Positions 1 to 5,936 of a stretch of 5,936 nucleotides of DNA are shown piece after piece (the stretch's first letter is position 1; each line of letters starts with the position of its first letter). This DNA comes from an uncultured Gemmatimonadota bacterium (GTDB taxonomy: Bacteria; Gemmatimonadota; Gemmatimonadetes; Gemmatimonadales; GWC2-71-9): assembly GCA_913009915.1 (NCBI GenBank), contig CAJVYZ010000198.1, forward strand, positions 1 through 5,936. Reading direction: 5' to 3'. The notes under the pieces were generated by a model. The model saw only the letters and a program-made list of their open reading frames with translations, made no database searches and had not been told where the DNA came from. The position numbers and the translations under genes were made by a program.

Positions 1-66
1 CTGGGGCACCGAGACGCCCGCCTGCGAGCGATCGATTCCATCCCCGACAACCTGATCCGAGTCTGA
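1..66 (+). CDS. C-terminal end of an unrecognised upstream protein (partial)
   Basis: Frame 1 is open from the window edge for 21 codons and stops at TGA 64-66. The visible tail ends in IPDNLIRV and is too short to assign to a family. I prefer this frame because it stops 39 bp before the next start, which leaves room for that gene's ribosome binding site and matches the same-strand packing of the rest of the window. Frame 3 is also open from the edge, running to a TAA at 135-137, so the choice of frame is uncertain. Frame 2 stops at 52-54. The product is probably the preceding member of the same operon. Confidence 0.45.
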   Translation: MGHRDARLRAIDSIPDNLIRV

Positions 67-73
67 CACAGGG

Positions 74-83
74 GTCGGCCGAC
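74..83. other. 10-bp perfect palindrome in the short gap before the membrane glycosyltransferase
   Basis: GTCGGCCGAC is its own reverse complement. It is flanked by GGG on the left and, after one unpaired A, CCC on the right, giving an imperfect inverted repeat over 71-87. It lies between the upstream stop and the ribosome binding site of the next gene. It could be a protein binding site or a weak hairpin. No T-run follows, so it is not an intrinsic terminator. A palindrome this short is common by chance in GC-rich DNA. Confidence 0.2.
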
Positions 84-94
84 ACCCTCGTGGA

Positions 95-102
95 GAGAGG
101 AG
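95..102 (+). promoter_or_regulatory. Ribosome binding site of the GT-C glycosyltransferase
   Basis: A purine-rich GAGAGGAG lies 3 nt before the ATG at 106, within a longer purine tract from 92 to 103. It supports the ATG at 106 as the start. Confidence 0.65.
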
Positions 103-105
103 ACG

Positions 106-2286
106 ATGACCGACACGGGGAGACTGGACGCGCGTAAGCAATCCGCCCTCGGCGTTTGGCTGGTAACGCTCGTCGGGGTCGTGGCTCTCCTGGCCGGCAC
201 AGCTGGGGTTCCCTGGACCCTCTTGGCCGGGGCCGGAGCCGTGGCCGGGGTGACGACCGGTCTTCTGCTGTGGGTTGGCCTGCCGGCGGCAGGCTGGTGG
301 CTGGGCTTGACCATTCTGGGGACCGCGGCGAGCCTGCAGTTGGCCGACGCCGGGCCGCGGGTATGGTATCAGCACCTGGTGTTGCCGTGGATGGTAGACA
401 CCGACCCCAGGCGTGCGGCGGTTCTCATTCTGGCCCTCCAGACCCTCATCGTGCTCAGGTTCTGGGCTCCCAGGCTCGGCACGCTGTGGCACTCACTCGC
501 CGGCAGATTTGGAGGGTGGCGCATCGTCGCGCTGGCGACGTTCCTGGCCCTGACCAGCGCTACCGTCTCTCGAGCCGTCGATTTCTATGTCCAGGAGTTG
601 GTCGTCGCATCGGGCCTGCAGGCCTTGGCCCTGGGGTCGATCACCGCCACGGTGCTCTCCCTCCCGGCGGGGACCAGCGAGACGATCGCCCGACAATGCT
701 GGCGCTGGCTGGGAGAGAAGCCCAACTCGCCGTCGTCCCCGCCCCGAGTGGATCAATGGGCCCTCGGCGTCGCCCTGGTCGTCGTGGCCATCTGCGCCAT
801 CCTCTCGCTGGCGGTGTATCAGCGGCACCCCCACGTGCCGGACGAAGTCGCCTACCTGTTCCAGGCACGGTATTTCGCCGAAGGGTGGCTCGCCATGCCC
901 GCCCCACCCATCCCGGAAGCCTTCAACCTAGACCTCATGACGTACGAGGCGAGCCGATGGTACTCACCTACGCCCCCAGGGTGGCCTGCCGTTCTCGCCA
1001 TCGGTGTCTTCCTTGGAGCTCCCTGGCTGGTGAATCCGGTCCTCGCGGGGGTTTGCGTCCTGCTGGCGTATCTGCTGATCTGGCGGCTCTACGATAGAGT
1101 GACCGGCCGGCTCACCCTGGTGTTGCTGGCAACCTCTCCCTGGTTCCTGTTCCTCGGCATGAGCTTCATGACCCACATGCTCTCTCTTGCCTGCGCCCTC
1201 GGGGCGGCACTCGCCGTGTGGCACATCCGGCAACAGGGATCCCTGTGGTGGGGCGTCGCCGGTGGCCTGGGACTCGCCATGTTGGGCATTAACAGACCCC
1301 TGGAGGGGCTTGTCGTGTCGGGGTTGCTCGGCGTCTGGATTCTGGGAGGCCCATCACGTCGGTGGACGGCACGGGTAGCCGGACTCGCGGTTCTCGGGTT
1401 CACCGCGATGGCCGGGGGAAGCCTCACGCTTCCATACAATCGGGCCCTGACGGGCGATCCAACGACCTTCCCCATCATGGCCTATACCGACTCATTGTAT
1501 GACTCCGGAACCAACGCACTCGGTTTCGGTGCTGATCGAGGTCTCGGCCTTTTTGGCGGCCTCGATCCGCTTCCCGGGCACTCCCCCTTCGAAGCGGTGA
1601 TAAACACCAACATCAATCTGTTCGCCGTCAACGTCGAGCTCCTGGGATGGGCCACCGGGTCGTTCGTATTCATAGGGGCCTTGGTGCTGCTCGGTCGCCT
1701 CCGTAGAGAGGATCGCTGGTTGGTGATTGCCATCGCGACAGTAATCGGCGTCCACGGCCTGTACTGGTTCTCGGGCGGTCCGGATTTTGGTGCACGCTAT
1801 TGGTTCCTGATTTTGGTACCGGCCCTTGCTATTGCGGCTCGCGGAATAATCGTTCTGAGTTCTCGATCGGGAGGCCGTGAGTGGCACGGCCGGCCTCTTC
1901 TGGTCGCGGCCGGCCTCATCGGCATGTCCGTGACCCTCTTCATCCCATGGCGGGCCCTGGACAAGTACTTCCACTACCGTGGCATGCGACCAGACATAAG
2001 GAAGCTGGCGAAGACGCATGAGTTCGGCCCGAGCGTCGTGCTGATCCTCGGGGAACGGCACCCCGACTACGCATCGGCGGCCGTTTACAACCCGCTCGAC
2101 CTAACGGCGCGGGAGCCCATCTACACCTGGGACCGCGGCCCGGAAACTCGGCAGGCCGTCGCCGAGGTATACCGCGACCGCCCGGTGTGGATCGTAAACG
2201 GGCCGACCCGGTCCGGTGGCGGATACCAAGTCGTGGCGGGACCACTTACGCCGGCCGAATTCGCCGAATCCAGCGGTGTTCCGTGA
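106..2286 (+). CDS. Polytopic GT-C fold glycosyltransferase (GT39/ArnT/PMT-like), 726 aa
   Basis: This is likely an inner-membrane enzyme that transfers a sugar from a polyprenyl-phosphate donor to an acceptor on the outer face. About 16-17 hydrophobic segments are visible, for example near residues 14-34, 38-58, 102-120, 164-187, 217-238, 308-328, 354-373, 423-443, 515-531, 563-584 and 597-615. The family hallmark is an acidic pair at the start of an outer loop: HVPDEVAYLFQARYF, with Asp246-Glu247. It is followed by YSPTPPGWP (286-294), NRP (396-398), PYNRALTGDP (443-452) and GARYW (562-566). The last ~105 residues (from about 620) look like a soluble extracytoplasmic tail. In ArnT/PMT-type enzymes the acidic motif normally follows the first membrane helix; here about 240 residues with six or seven hydrophobic stretches precede it. 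The start is fixed by a good ribosome binding site. The stop overlaps the next gene's GTG. GT-C membership is fairly secure; donor and acceptor are unknown. Confidence 0.85.
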   Translation: MTDTGRLDARKQSALGVWLVTLVGVVALLAGTAGVPWTLLAGAGAVAGVTTGLLLWVGLPAAGWWLGLTILGTAASLQLADAGPRVWYQHLVLPWMVDTDPRRAAVLILALQTLIVLRFWAPRLGTLWHSLAGRFGGWRIVALATFLALTSATVSRAVDFYVQELVVASGLQALALGSITATVLSLPAGTSETIARQCWRWLGEKPNSPSSPPRVDQWALGVALVVVAICAILSLAVYQRHPHVPDEVAYLFQARYFAEGWLAMPAPPIPEAFNLDLMTYEASRWYSPTPPGWPAVLAIGVFLGAPWLVNPVLAGVCVLLAYLLIWRLYDRVTGRLTLVLLATSPWFLFLGMSFMTHMLSLACALGAALAVWHIRQQGSLWWGVAGGLGLAMLGINRPLEGLVVSGLLGVWILGGPSRRWTARVAGLAVLGFTAMAGGSLTLPYNRALTGDPTTFPIMAYTDSLYDSGTNALGFGADRGLGLFGGLDPLPGHSPFEAVINTNINLFAVNVELLGWATGSFVFIGALVLLGRLRREDRWLVIAIATVIGVHGLYWFSGGPDFGARYWFLILVPALAIAARGIIVLSSRSGGREWHGRPLLVAAGLIGMSVTLFIPWRALDKYFHYRGMRPDIRKLAKTHEFGPSVVLILGERHPDYASAAVYNPLDLTAREPIYTWDRGPETRQAVAEVYRDRPVWIVNGPTRSGGGYQVVAGPLTPAEFAESSGVP

Positions 2287-3263
2287 CGTCGCGGGCCCAG
2301 CTTCCCGAACATTTGATCCAGGCATACGCGGACCGTGACGTCGTCGTGCTGGGAGCCTCCGGGTTCGTCGGGCGGTGGGTGGCCCGCGCCCTCACGAATG
2401 CGGGAGCTCGCCTCACGGCCCTTGTGCGGCTGCCCGATCAGTCCCGCCGGCTGTTCGATCACCTGGGGATCCACGGAGACATTCGCCAGCTCGACCTCCA
2501 TGATCTCGGCGCCGTTGAAGCAGTGTTTCATGAGGTGAGGCCCACCGTCACCTTCAACCTGGCCGGCTACGGCGTGGACCGCTCCGAGCGTAATCCTGAA
2601 GAAGCGCGCTTCATCAACGCCGACCTGGTTCGCGTGCTGTGCCGCATCGTGGCTGACGTGGCGGACGACTGGCAAGGGCTTCACCTGATCCACGCCGGCA
2701 CTGCCCTGGAGTACGGCACGGGCTCCGGCAACCTCAACGAGGACACGCCTGCCGAGCCGACCACGCTCTACGGGCGATCGAAGCTGGCGGGCACCCATGC
2801 GGTTCAGCGTGCCTGCCGCGACTCCAACTTGCGAGCGGTAGCGGCCAGACTGTTCACCGTGTATGGACCGGGTGAGCACCAAGGCCGGCTCTTCCCGGCC
2901 CTCATCCAAGCCGCCAAGACTCGCCAGCCGCTTTCCCTCACGGCCGGACGTCAACTTCGTGATTTCGCGTACGTCGAGGACGTCGCTACCGGCCTCATGC
3001 TCTTGGGTTCCGTGCCCGAGGCGAGTGGCCAACTGGTCAATCTGGCGACGGGTAAGCTCCTGTCAGTTCTGGACTTCGCACTCCGGACGGCACAGGTATT
3101 GCGCCTCGATGAAGGGCTCCTCAGATTCGGGCAGTTGCCGGTGCGGGGCGAGGAAATGGCCCATAACCCGGTCGACATCAATCGTTTGACGTCGCTTACC
3201 GGATGGAGCCCGCCGGCCGATATCCCGAGCGGCGTGGAGCGGGCGCTGGCCTGGCTAGAGTAG
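2283..3263 (+). CDS. NAD(P)-dependent sugar-nucleotide epimerase/dehydratase/reductase (extended SDR), 326 aa
   Basis: This is a cytoplasmic Rossmann-fold enzyme, probably acting on a nucleotide-activated sugar. Visible signatures are the dinucleotide-binding GASGFVG (Gly24, Gly27, Gly30), NLAGYGVDRSE (92-102), HAGTALEYG (137-145) with Thr140 at the catalytic Ser/Thr position, YGRSK with Tyr163 and Lys167, RLFTVYGPGE (189-198), and late in the chain RDFAYVEDVA and a closing TGWSP. Length is normal for extended SDRs. Arg49 after the second strand (ALVR) replaces the acidic residue typical of NAD-preferring members, so NADP(H) preference is possible (inference). I chose the GTG at 2283 because it overlaps the previous TGA and places the Rossmann strand about 20 residues in. 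An in-frame ATG at 2187 would add 32 Arg/Gly-rich residues and overlap the upstream gene by 100 bp. No clear Shine-Dalgarno precedes the GTG, which fits translational coupling. Reaction type (4,6-dehydratase, 4-epimerase or 4-reductase) cannot be decided. Confidence 0.88.
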   Translation: MTSRAQLPEHLIQAYADRDVVVLGASGFVGRWVARALTNAGARLTALVRLPDQSRRLFDHLGIHGDIRQLDLHDLGAVEAVFHEVRPTVTFNLAGYGVDRSERNPEEARFINADLVRVLCRIVADVADDWQGLHLIHAGTALEYGTGSGNLNEDTPAEPTTLYGRSKLAGTHAVQRACRDSNLRAVAARLFTVYGPGEHQGRLFPALIQAAKTRQPLSLTAGRQLRDFAYVEDVATGLMLLGSVPEASGQLVNLATGKLLSVLDFALRTAQVLRLDEGLLRFGQLPVRGEEMAHNPVDINRLTSLTGWSPPADIPSGVERALAWLE

Positions 3264-3285
3264 GGTGTGGGAGGGACTCCACACC
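3264..3285 (+). promoter_or_regulatory. GC-rich hairpin directly after the SDR stop codon
   Basis: GGTGTGG (3264-3270) pairs perfectly with CCACACC (3279-3285). One extra G-U pair is possible (3271 with 3278), leaving a 6-nt loop. The stem begins at the base after the TAG stop. The sequence downstream has no T-run, so this is not a standard intrinsic terminator. It may protect the 3' end of an upstream transcript segment, cause pausing, or tune expression of the radical SAM gene 54 bp downstream. These roles are inference. Confidence 0.4.
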
Positions 3286-3329
3286 AGCCGGATACAGGGG
3301 GCGCCATTTGGGGCCACCAGAACTGGTTT

Positions 3330-3335
3330 GGAGGG
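3330..3335 (+). promoter_or_regulatory. Ribosome binding site deciding the radical SAM start
   Basis: GGAGGG lies 3 nt before the ATG at 3339 (4 nt counting from the GGAGG core). This strong site favours 3339 over the in-frame ATG at 3267, which would sit inside the hairpin just after the previous stop and has no comparable site. Confidence 0.7.
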
Positions 3336-3338
3336 CTA

Positions 3339-5369
3339 ATGCGCGTGTATTTGGCCGATCTCGGCCACAACCAGCTGACGATCAGCTCTGACATCTACCC
3401 CATCGGGGTGGCCAATTGCGCTACCTATGCCAAGGCGCATGTCCGCACGAACGGTCCTCTCGACGTTACCATCTATCGCGAACCGGAAGACCTCAAGACC
3501 GCCATCGACTCGGCGCCGCCCGATGTGCTCGGTCTCAGCAGCTATGCCTGGAACCACGAACTTTCGCGGCATTTTGCCCAGTACGCCAAGAGGCGTGACG
3601 GGACCATTCTGACGGTGATGGGGGGGCCCCACTACCCCCTGACGACGGAGGAACAGGAGACGCACCTGCGCGACCTCTCGGAGATCGACGTCGCGGTGCG
3701 TGGGCCCACGTACGAGGGTGAAGTCGCGCTGGCTAACCTCCTCCAGCGACTGGTTGATGTCGGGGGTGAGCGTGATGGACTGTTCGAGGAGGCGGTCCCG
3801 GGGAGCCACTGCATCACCCGGGGGACGGACGAGTTCGTCCGTGGGGAAGCGGTGGCTCGCCTTCGGGATCTCGACGTGCTCCCGTCGCCCTCCCGCGATG
3901 GCTGGATGGACCCGTATTACGACTCGGGGTATTTCCCCATTCTGCAGATCGCTCGGGGGTGCCCGTTCACCTGTCAGTTCTGCAACTCGGCCGTCAAGGC
4001 CAACAGCAAGGTGTTCGCCCACTCGGTTAAAGACGTATGTGCCGACCTGTTGTACATCGCGGAACGCGTCCGCCCCGAGGTGCCGCTGTGCTTTGCCGAC
4101 GATAATTTCGGAATGTACGAGCGAGACGAGGCGATCGCCGATTACATCGCGCACCTGCAGGATCGATTCGGGTGGCCCAAGTACATCCGGACGACTACTG
4201 GAAAGAACAGGGCCGACAGGATTCTCAAGGTCATGCGGACCATCCGCGGCACCTTGCCGATGACTGCCGCGGTACAGTCGCTCAATCCTGAGGTGCTGGC
4301 AAACATCAAGCGTTCCAACATCAAACTCGAGACGTACGCAGAAATCCAGAAGGAAGTCCATGCCCAGGGATTGCAGTCCTATGGGGAACTGATCCTGAGC
4401 ATGCCGGGCGAGACCAAGGACTCCTTCCTGATGGCGGTGGACGAATTGATCGAGTCGGGTGTGAGCCGCGTGTCGGCCCACCAGCTGATGCTGCTGCACG
4501 GCGCCCCGCTGGCTAATCCCGAGAGTCGTGCGATGCACCAGTTCGACACCCGCTTCCGAGTCGTCGCCCGGAACATCGGGGATTACACCGGTGAACCGGT
4601 CATCGAAACGGAGGAGATGGTGGTCGCCACGCCGACCTTCTCGTTCGACGACTACCTGGAGACGCGCGTATTCCACTTGCTGCTGACGACCTACTACTAC
4701 GAGGACAACTTCCGGGAGGCCTTTTCCTACGCGAGGGAACACGGGATCAGGCCGTTCCAGATCGTCCGGTACCTCCAGTCCAGATTGTCGTCTGCTCCGC
4801 CGGCCTTTCGAACAGTGATCGACGACTTCGTGAGAGAAAGCCAGGAAGAGCTGTTCATGACCCGGGAGGAATGCAGCACCTGGGGCAGCGATCACTTTAG
4901 CGAGCTGGTGGACGGGACGCTGGGCGGAAACTTGCTCAGCAAATATTCCATGCTGACCCGGTTCTTCGTGGCCCAGGAGGCCAGCGACTTCCTGGAGAAC
5001 GGAATCCGCGGCTGCCTGGAGGGGCAGGAGGCCCCGGCGCTGGCGGCCGTCATGGACTACCTCCGAGTAGTCACCCTGCACGTCCCCTTCCGCAAGACGA
5101 TCGTGGAGGCACCCTCGTGGACCACGACCTACGACGTGGAGGAATGGTTGGCCAGCGATTGCATCAGGCCGCTGGAAACCTACCAGTACCCGGCCCCGGT
5201 GACCCTGGGCAGTGCTGTGGATGCGGAGCGGCAGGCGGTCATTCTCGACCGGATCGATACATTCGGCGAACATCCGTCCGGCCTAGGGAAGTTCACCCGG
5301 ACCATGTTTGCCCGCGATCTCCGGCGGTCGCTGGTGCCGGCGCGCGTAGAGGAGGCCGCCACGACATGA
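3339..5369 (+). CDS. B12-binding-domain radical SAM protein, 676 aa
   Basis: This is predicted to be a cytoplasmic iron-sulfur enzyme that cleaves S-adenosylmethionine and probably uses cobalamin. Residues 1 to about 150 resemble a B12-binding Rossmann domain: strand MRVYLADLG, DVLGLSSYAWN, and the typical VMGGPHYP (Gly95-Gly96-Pro97-His98). The radical SAM core covers about 200-420: RGCPFTCQFC with Cys208, Cys212 and Cys215 as the [4Fe-4S] ligands, FADDNFG (252-258), QSLNPEVLANIKRSN starting at Gln313, and MPGET (355-359). From about 430 onward, roughly 240 residues begin with FDDYLETRVFHLLL, followed by a Tyr-rich TTYYYEDN; this region is largely helical-looking and I cannot name it. In this class the B12 domain supports methyl transfer or other radical chemistry on unactivated carbon; many members are uncharacterised. 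The start follows the GGAGGG site and the natural beginning of the B12 domain. The stop overlaps the next gene by ATGA, tying it to glycosyltransfer. The substrate is unknown. Confidence 0.9.
   Translation: MRVYLADLGHNQLTISSDIYPIGVANCATYAKAHVRTNGPLDVTIYREPEDLKTAIDSAPPDVLGLSSYAWNHELSRHFAQYAKRRDGTILTVMGGPHYPLTTEEQETHLRDLSEIDVAVRGPTYEGEVALANLLQRLVDVGGERDGLFEEAVPGSHCITRGTDEFVRGEAVARLRDLDVLPSPSRDGWMDPYYDSGYFPILQIARGCPFTCQFCNSAVKANSKVFAHSVKDVCADLLYIAERVRPEVPLCFADDNFGMYERDEAIADYIAHLQDRFGWPKYIRTTTGKNRADRILKVMRTIRGTLPMTAAVQSLNPEVLANIKRSNIKLETYAEIQKEVHAQGLQSYGELILSMPGETKDSFLMAVDELIESGVSRVSAHQLMLLHGAPLANPESRAMHQFDTRFRVVARNIGDYTGEPVIETEEMVVATPTFSFDDYLETRVFHLLLTTYYYEDNFREAFSYAREHGIRPFQIVRYLQSRLSSAPPAFRTVIDDFVRESQEELFMTREECSTWGSDHFSELVDGTLGGNLLSKYSMLTRFFVAQEASDFLENGIRGCLEGQEAPALAAVMDYLRVVTLHVPFRKTIVEAPSWTTTYDVEEWLASDCIRPLETYQYPAPVTLGSAVDAERQAVILDRIDTFGEHPSGLGKFTRTMFARDLRRSLVPARVEEAATT
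5348..5355 (+). promoter_or_regulatory. Ribosome binding site of the GT2 glycosyltransferase, inside the radical SAM gene
   Basis: AGAGGAGG ends 10 nt before the ATG at 5366. It lies within the last codons of the radical SAM gene. Spacing is a little long but the match is strong, and it supports the ATG that overlaps the preceding stop. Confidence 0.65.
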
Positions 5370-5936
5370 CGGCACCCCACGACGGGCGCCCACTCCCGGA
5401 TCTTTCCTTCATCATGCCATGCTACAACGAAGAAGAGATCATCGGCTACACCATCCCCAAGATGGTCAAGGCATTCGAGGCAGCCGGTCACGCCTTGGAA
5501 CTGGTGGCCGTCGACAACGGCTCCTCCGACCGAACCGGAACTCTGATCGCAGAGATGGCGGCCGAGTACCCTTGTATCGTGCCCCACCGGGTCGAGGTCA
5601 ATGAGGGCTATGGCAACGGGGTCCTCTCTGCCATCCCCCGGTGCACGGCACCGTGGGTGGGTATCATTCCCGCTGACGGCCAGGTGGACGCCGAGGACGT
5701 CGTCCGTCTCTACGAAACGGTAGCGACGGCGAACCGGCCACTGATCGCCAAGGTCCGCCGACGGTTCCGGATGGACGGCCTGTTCCGCAAGCTGGTGTCC
5801 ACCTCCTACAACGTGTTCGTGCGCCTGCTCTGGCCCAGACTTCAGTCGATCGACATAAACGGCAGTCCCAAGCTGCTACCCCGAGAGGTGATGCTTGCGA
5901 TGGATCTCCAGTCCAAGGACTGGCTGCTCGATCCGG
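5366..5936 (+). CDS. Family 2 glycosyltransferase, DPM1/GtrB-like (3' end beyond the window)
   Basis: This is a cytoplasmic-face GT-A fold transferase; 190 codons are visible before the window ends with no stop. Visible motifs are the N-terminal strand and loop LSFIMPCYNEEE (13-24), VDNGSSDRT (49-57) with Asp50 for nucleotide binding, NEGYGNGVLSAI (79-90), which is characteristic of polyprenyl-phosphate sugar synthases, and PADGQVD (102-108), where Asp104 takes the place of the metal-binding DxD/DADLQ element. DINGSPKLL (163-171) matches the later acceptor-loop position of this group. Its likely role is to move a sugar from a nucleotide donor onto a polyprenyl phosphate, giving a lipid-linked donor that a GT-C enzyme such as the one at 106-2286 could use (inference). 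Whether C-terminal membrane helices follow, as in GtrB, cannot be seen. ATGA overlap with the radical SAM gene indicates coupled translation. Confidence 0.87.
   Translation, partial: MTAPHDGRPLPDLSFIMPCYNEEEIIGYTIPKMVKAFEAAGHALELVAVDNGSSDRTGTLIAEMAAEYPCIVPHRVEVNEGYGNGVLSAIPRCTAPWVGIIPADGQVDAEDVVRLYETVATANRPLIAKVRRRFRMDGLFRKLVSTSYNVFVRLLWPRLQSIDINGSPKLLPREVMLAMDLQSKDWLLDP

Noticed and set aside
67..105. Promoter in the gap before the GT-C gene
   Set aside because: No convincing -35/-10 pair is visible in the 39 bp, and part of it is taken by the ribosome binding site. The gene is more likely transcribed from upstream.
156..1097. A 313-codon + strand frame inside the GT-C gene
   Set aside because: The translation is extremely rich in Arg, Gly and Pro, which is typical of an out-of-frame reading of GC-rich coding DNA. 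The overlapping GT-C frame has real membrane segments and motifs.
2121..3032. A 303-codon open frame on the minus strand opposite the SDR and the end of the GT-C gene
   Set aside because: It spans the junction of two well-supported + strand genes, shows no domain or ribosome binding site of note, and is explained by codon bias.
3264..3300. Intrinsic terminator after the SDR gene
   Set aside because: The stem is real but is followed by AGCCGGATAC, with no T-run, so rho-independent termination is not supported.
3267..3338. N-terminal extension of the radical SAM protein from an ATG at 3267
   Set aside because: These 24 codons lie in the intergenic hairpin region, resemble no B12-domain sequence, and lack a good ribosome binding site, unlike the ATG at 3339.
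3620..3626. A run of seven G followed by four C, a possible slippage or phase-variation tract
   Set aside because: It encodes the conserved Gly-Gly-Pro of the B12 domain, so codon constraint explains it. Seven bases is short for contingency switching in GC-rich DNA.
3336..5273. A 645-codon open frame on the minus strand opposite the radical SAM gene
   Set aside because: It is an antisense shadow caused by GC-rich codon bias. The translation is rich in Arg, His, Asp, Val and Gln with no recognisable domain, while the + strand frame carries clear B12 and radical SAM motifs.

Overview
The window is a GC-rich bacterial segment (well over 60% G+C by eye) with one tightly packed row of genes, all on the + strand. 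Together they look like part of a surface-glycan or glycolipid biosynthesis locus. GC-rich codons, a GTG start and stop/start overlaps would fit an actinobacterium, a Chloroflexi-like bacterium or a similar high-GC lineage. Nothing in the sequence fixes the taxon.

Layout: (1) positions 1-66 are probably the last 21 codons of an upstream gene I do not recognise; (2) 106-2286 is a large polytopic membrane glycosyltransferase of the GT-C fold (GT39/ArnT/PMT-like), with an unusually long membrane-embedded N-terminal extension ahead of its catalytic Asp-Glu motif; (3) 2283-3263 is an extended-SDR, NAD(P)-dependent sugar-nucleotide epimerase/dehydratase/reductase, starting at a GTG that overlaps the preceding stop; (4) 3339-5369 is a B12-binding-domain radical SAM protein with a CxxxCxxC cluster motif and a roughly 240-residue C-terminal region I cannot name; (5) 5366-5936 is the start of a family 2 (DPM1/GtrB-like) glycosyltransferase, cut by the window edge. 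It overlaps the radical SAM stop by ATGA. The only gaps are 39 bp (67-105) and 75 bp (3264-3338). The second begins with a 7-bp GC-rich hairpin directly after the SDR stop codon. No tRNA, rRNA, CRISPR array, insertion sequence or phage feature was seen.

Working model (inference): the SDR makes or remodels a nucleotide-linked sugar. The GT2 enzyme loads a sugar onto a polyprenyl phosphate at the cytoplasmic face. The GT-C enzyme transfers the lipid-linked sugar to an acceptor on the outer face. The B12/radical SAM enzyme supplies an unusual radical modification, such as C-methylation or rearrangement, of the sugar or the lipid. The most interesting point is this pairing of a B12-radical SAM enzyme with a lipid-linked sugar transfer pathway. 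The substrate cannot be read from the sequence.
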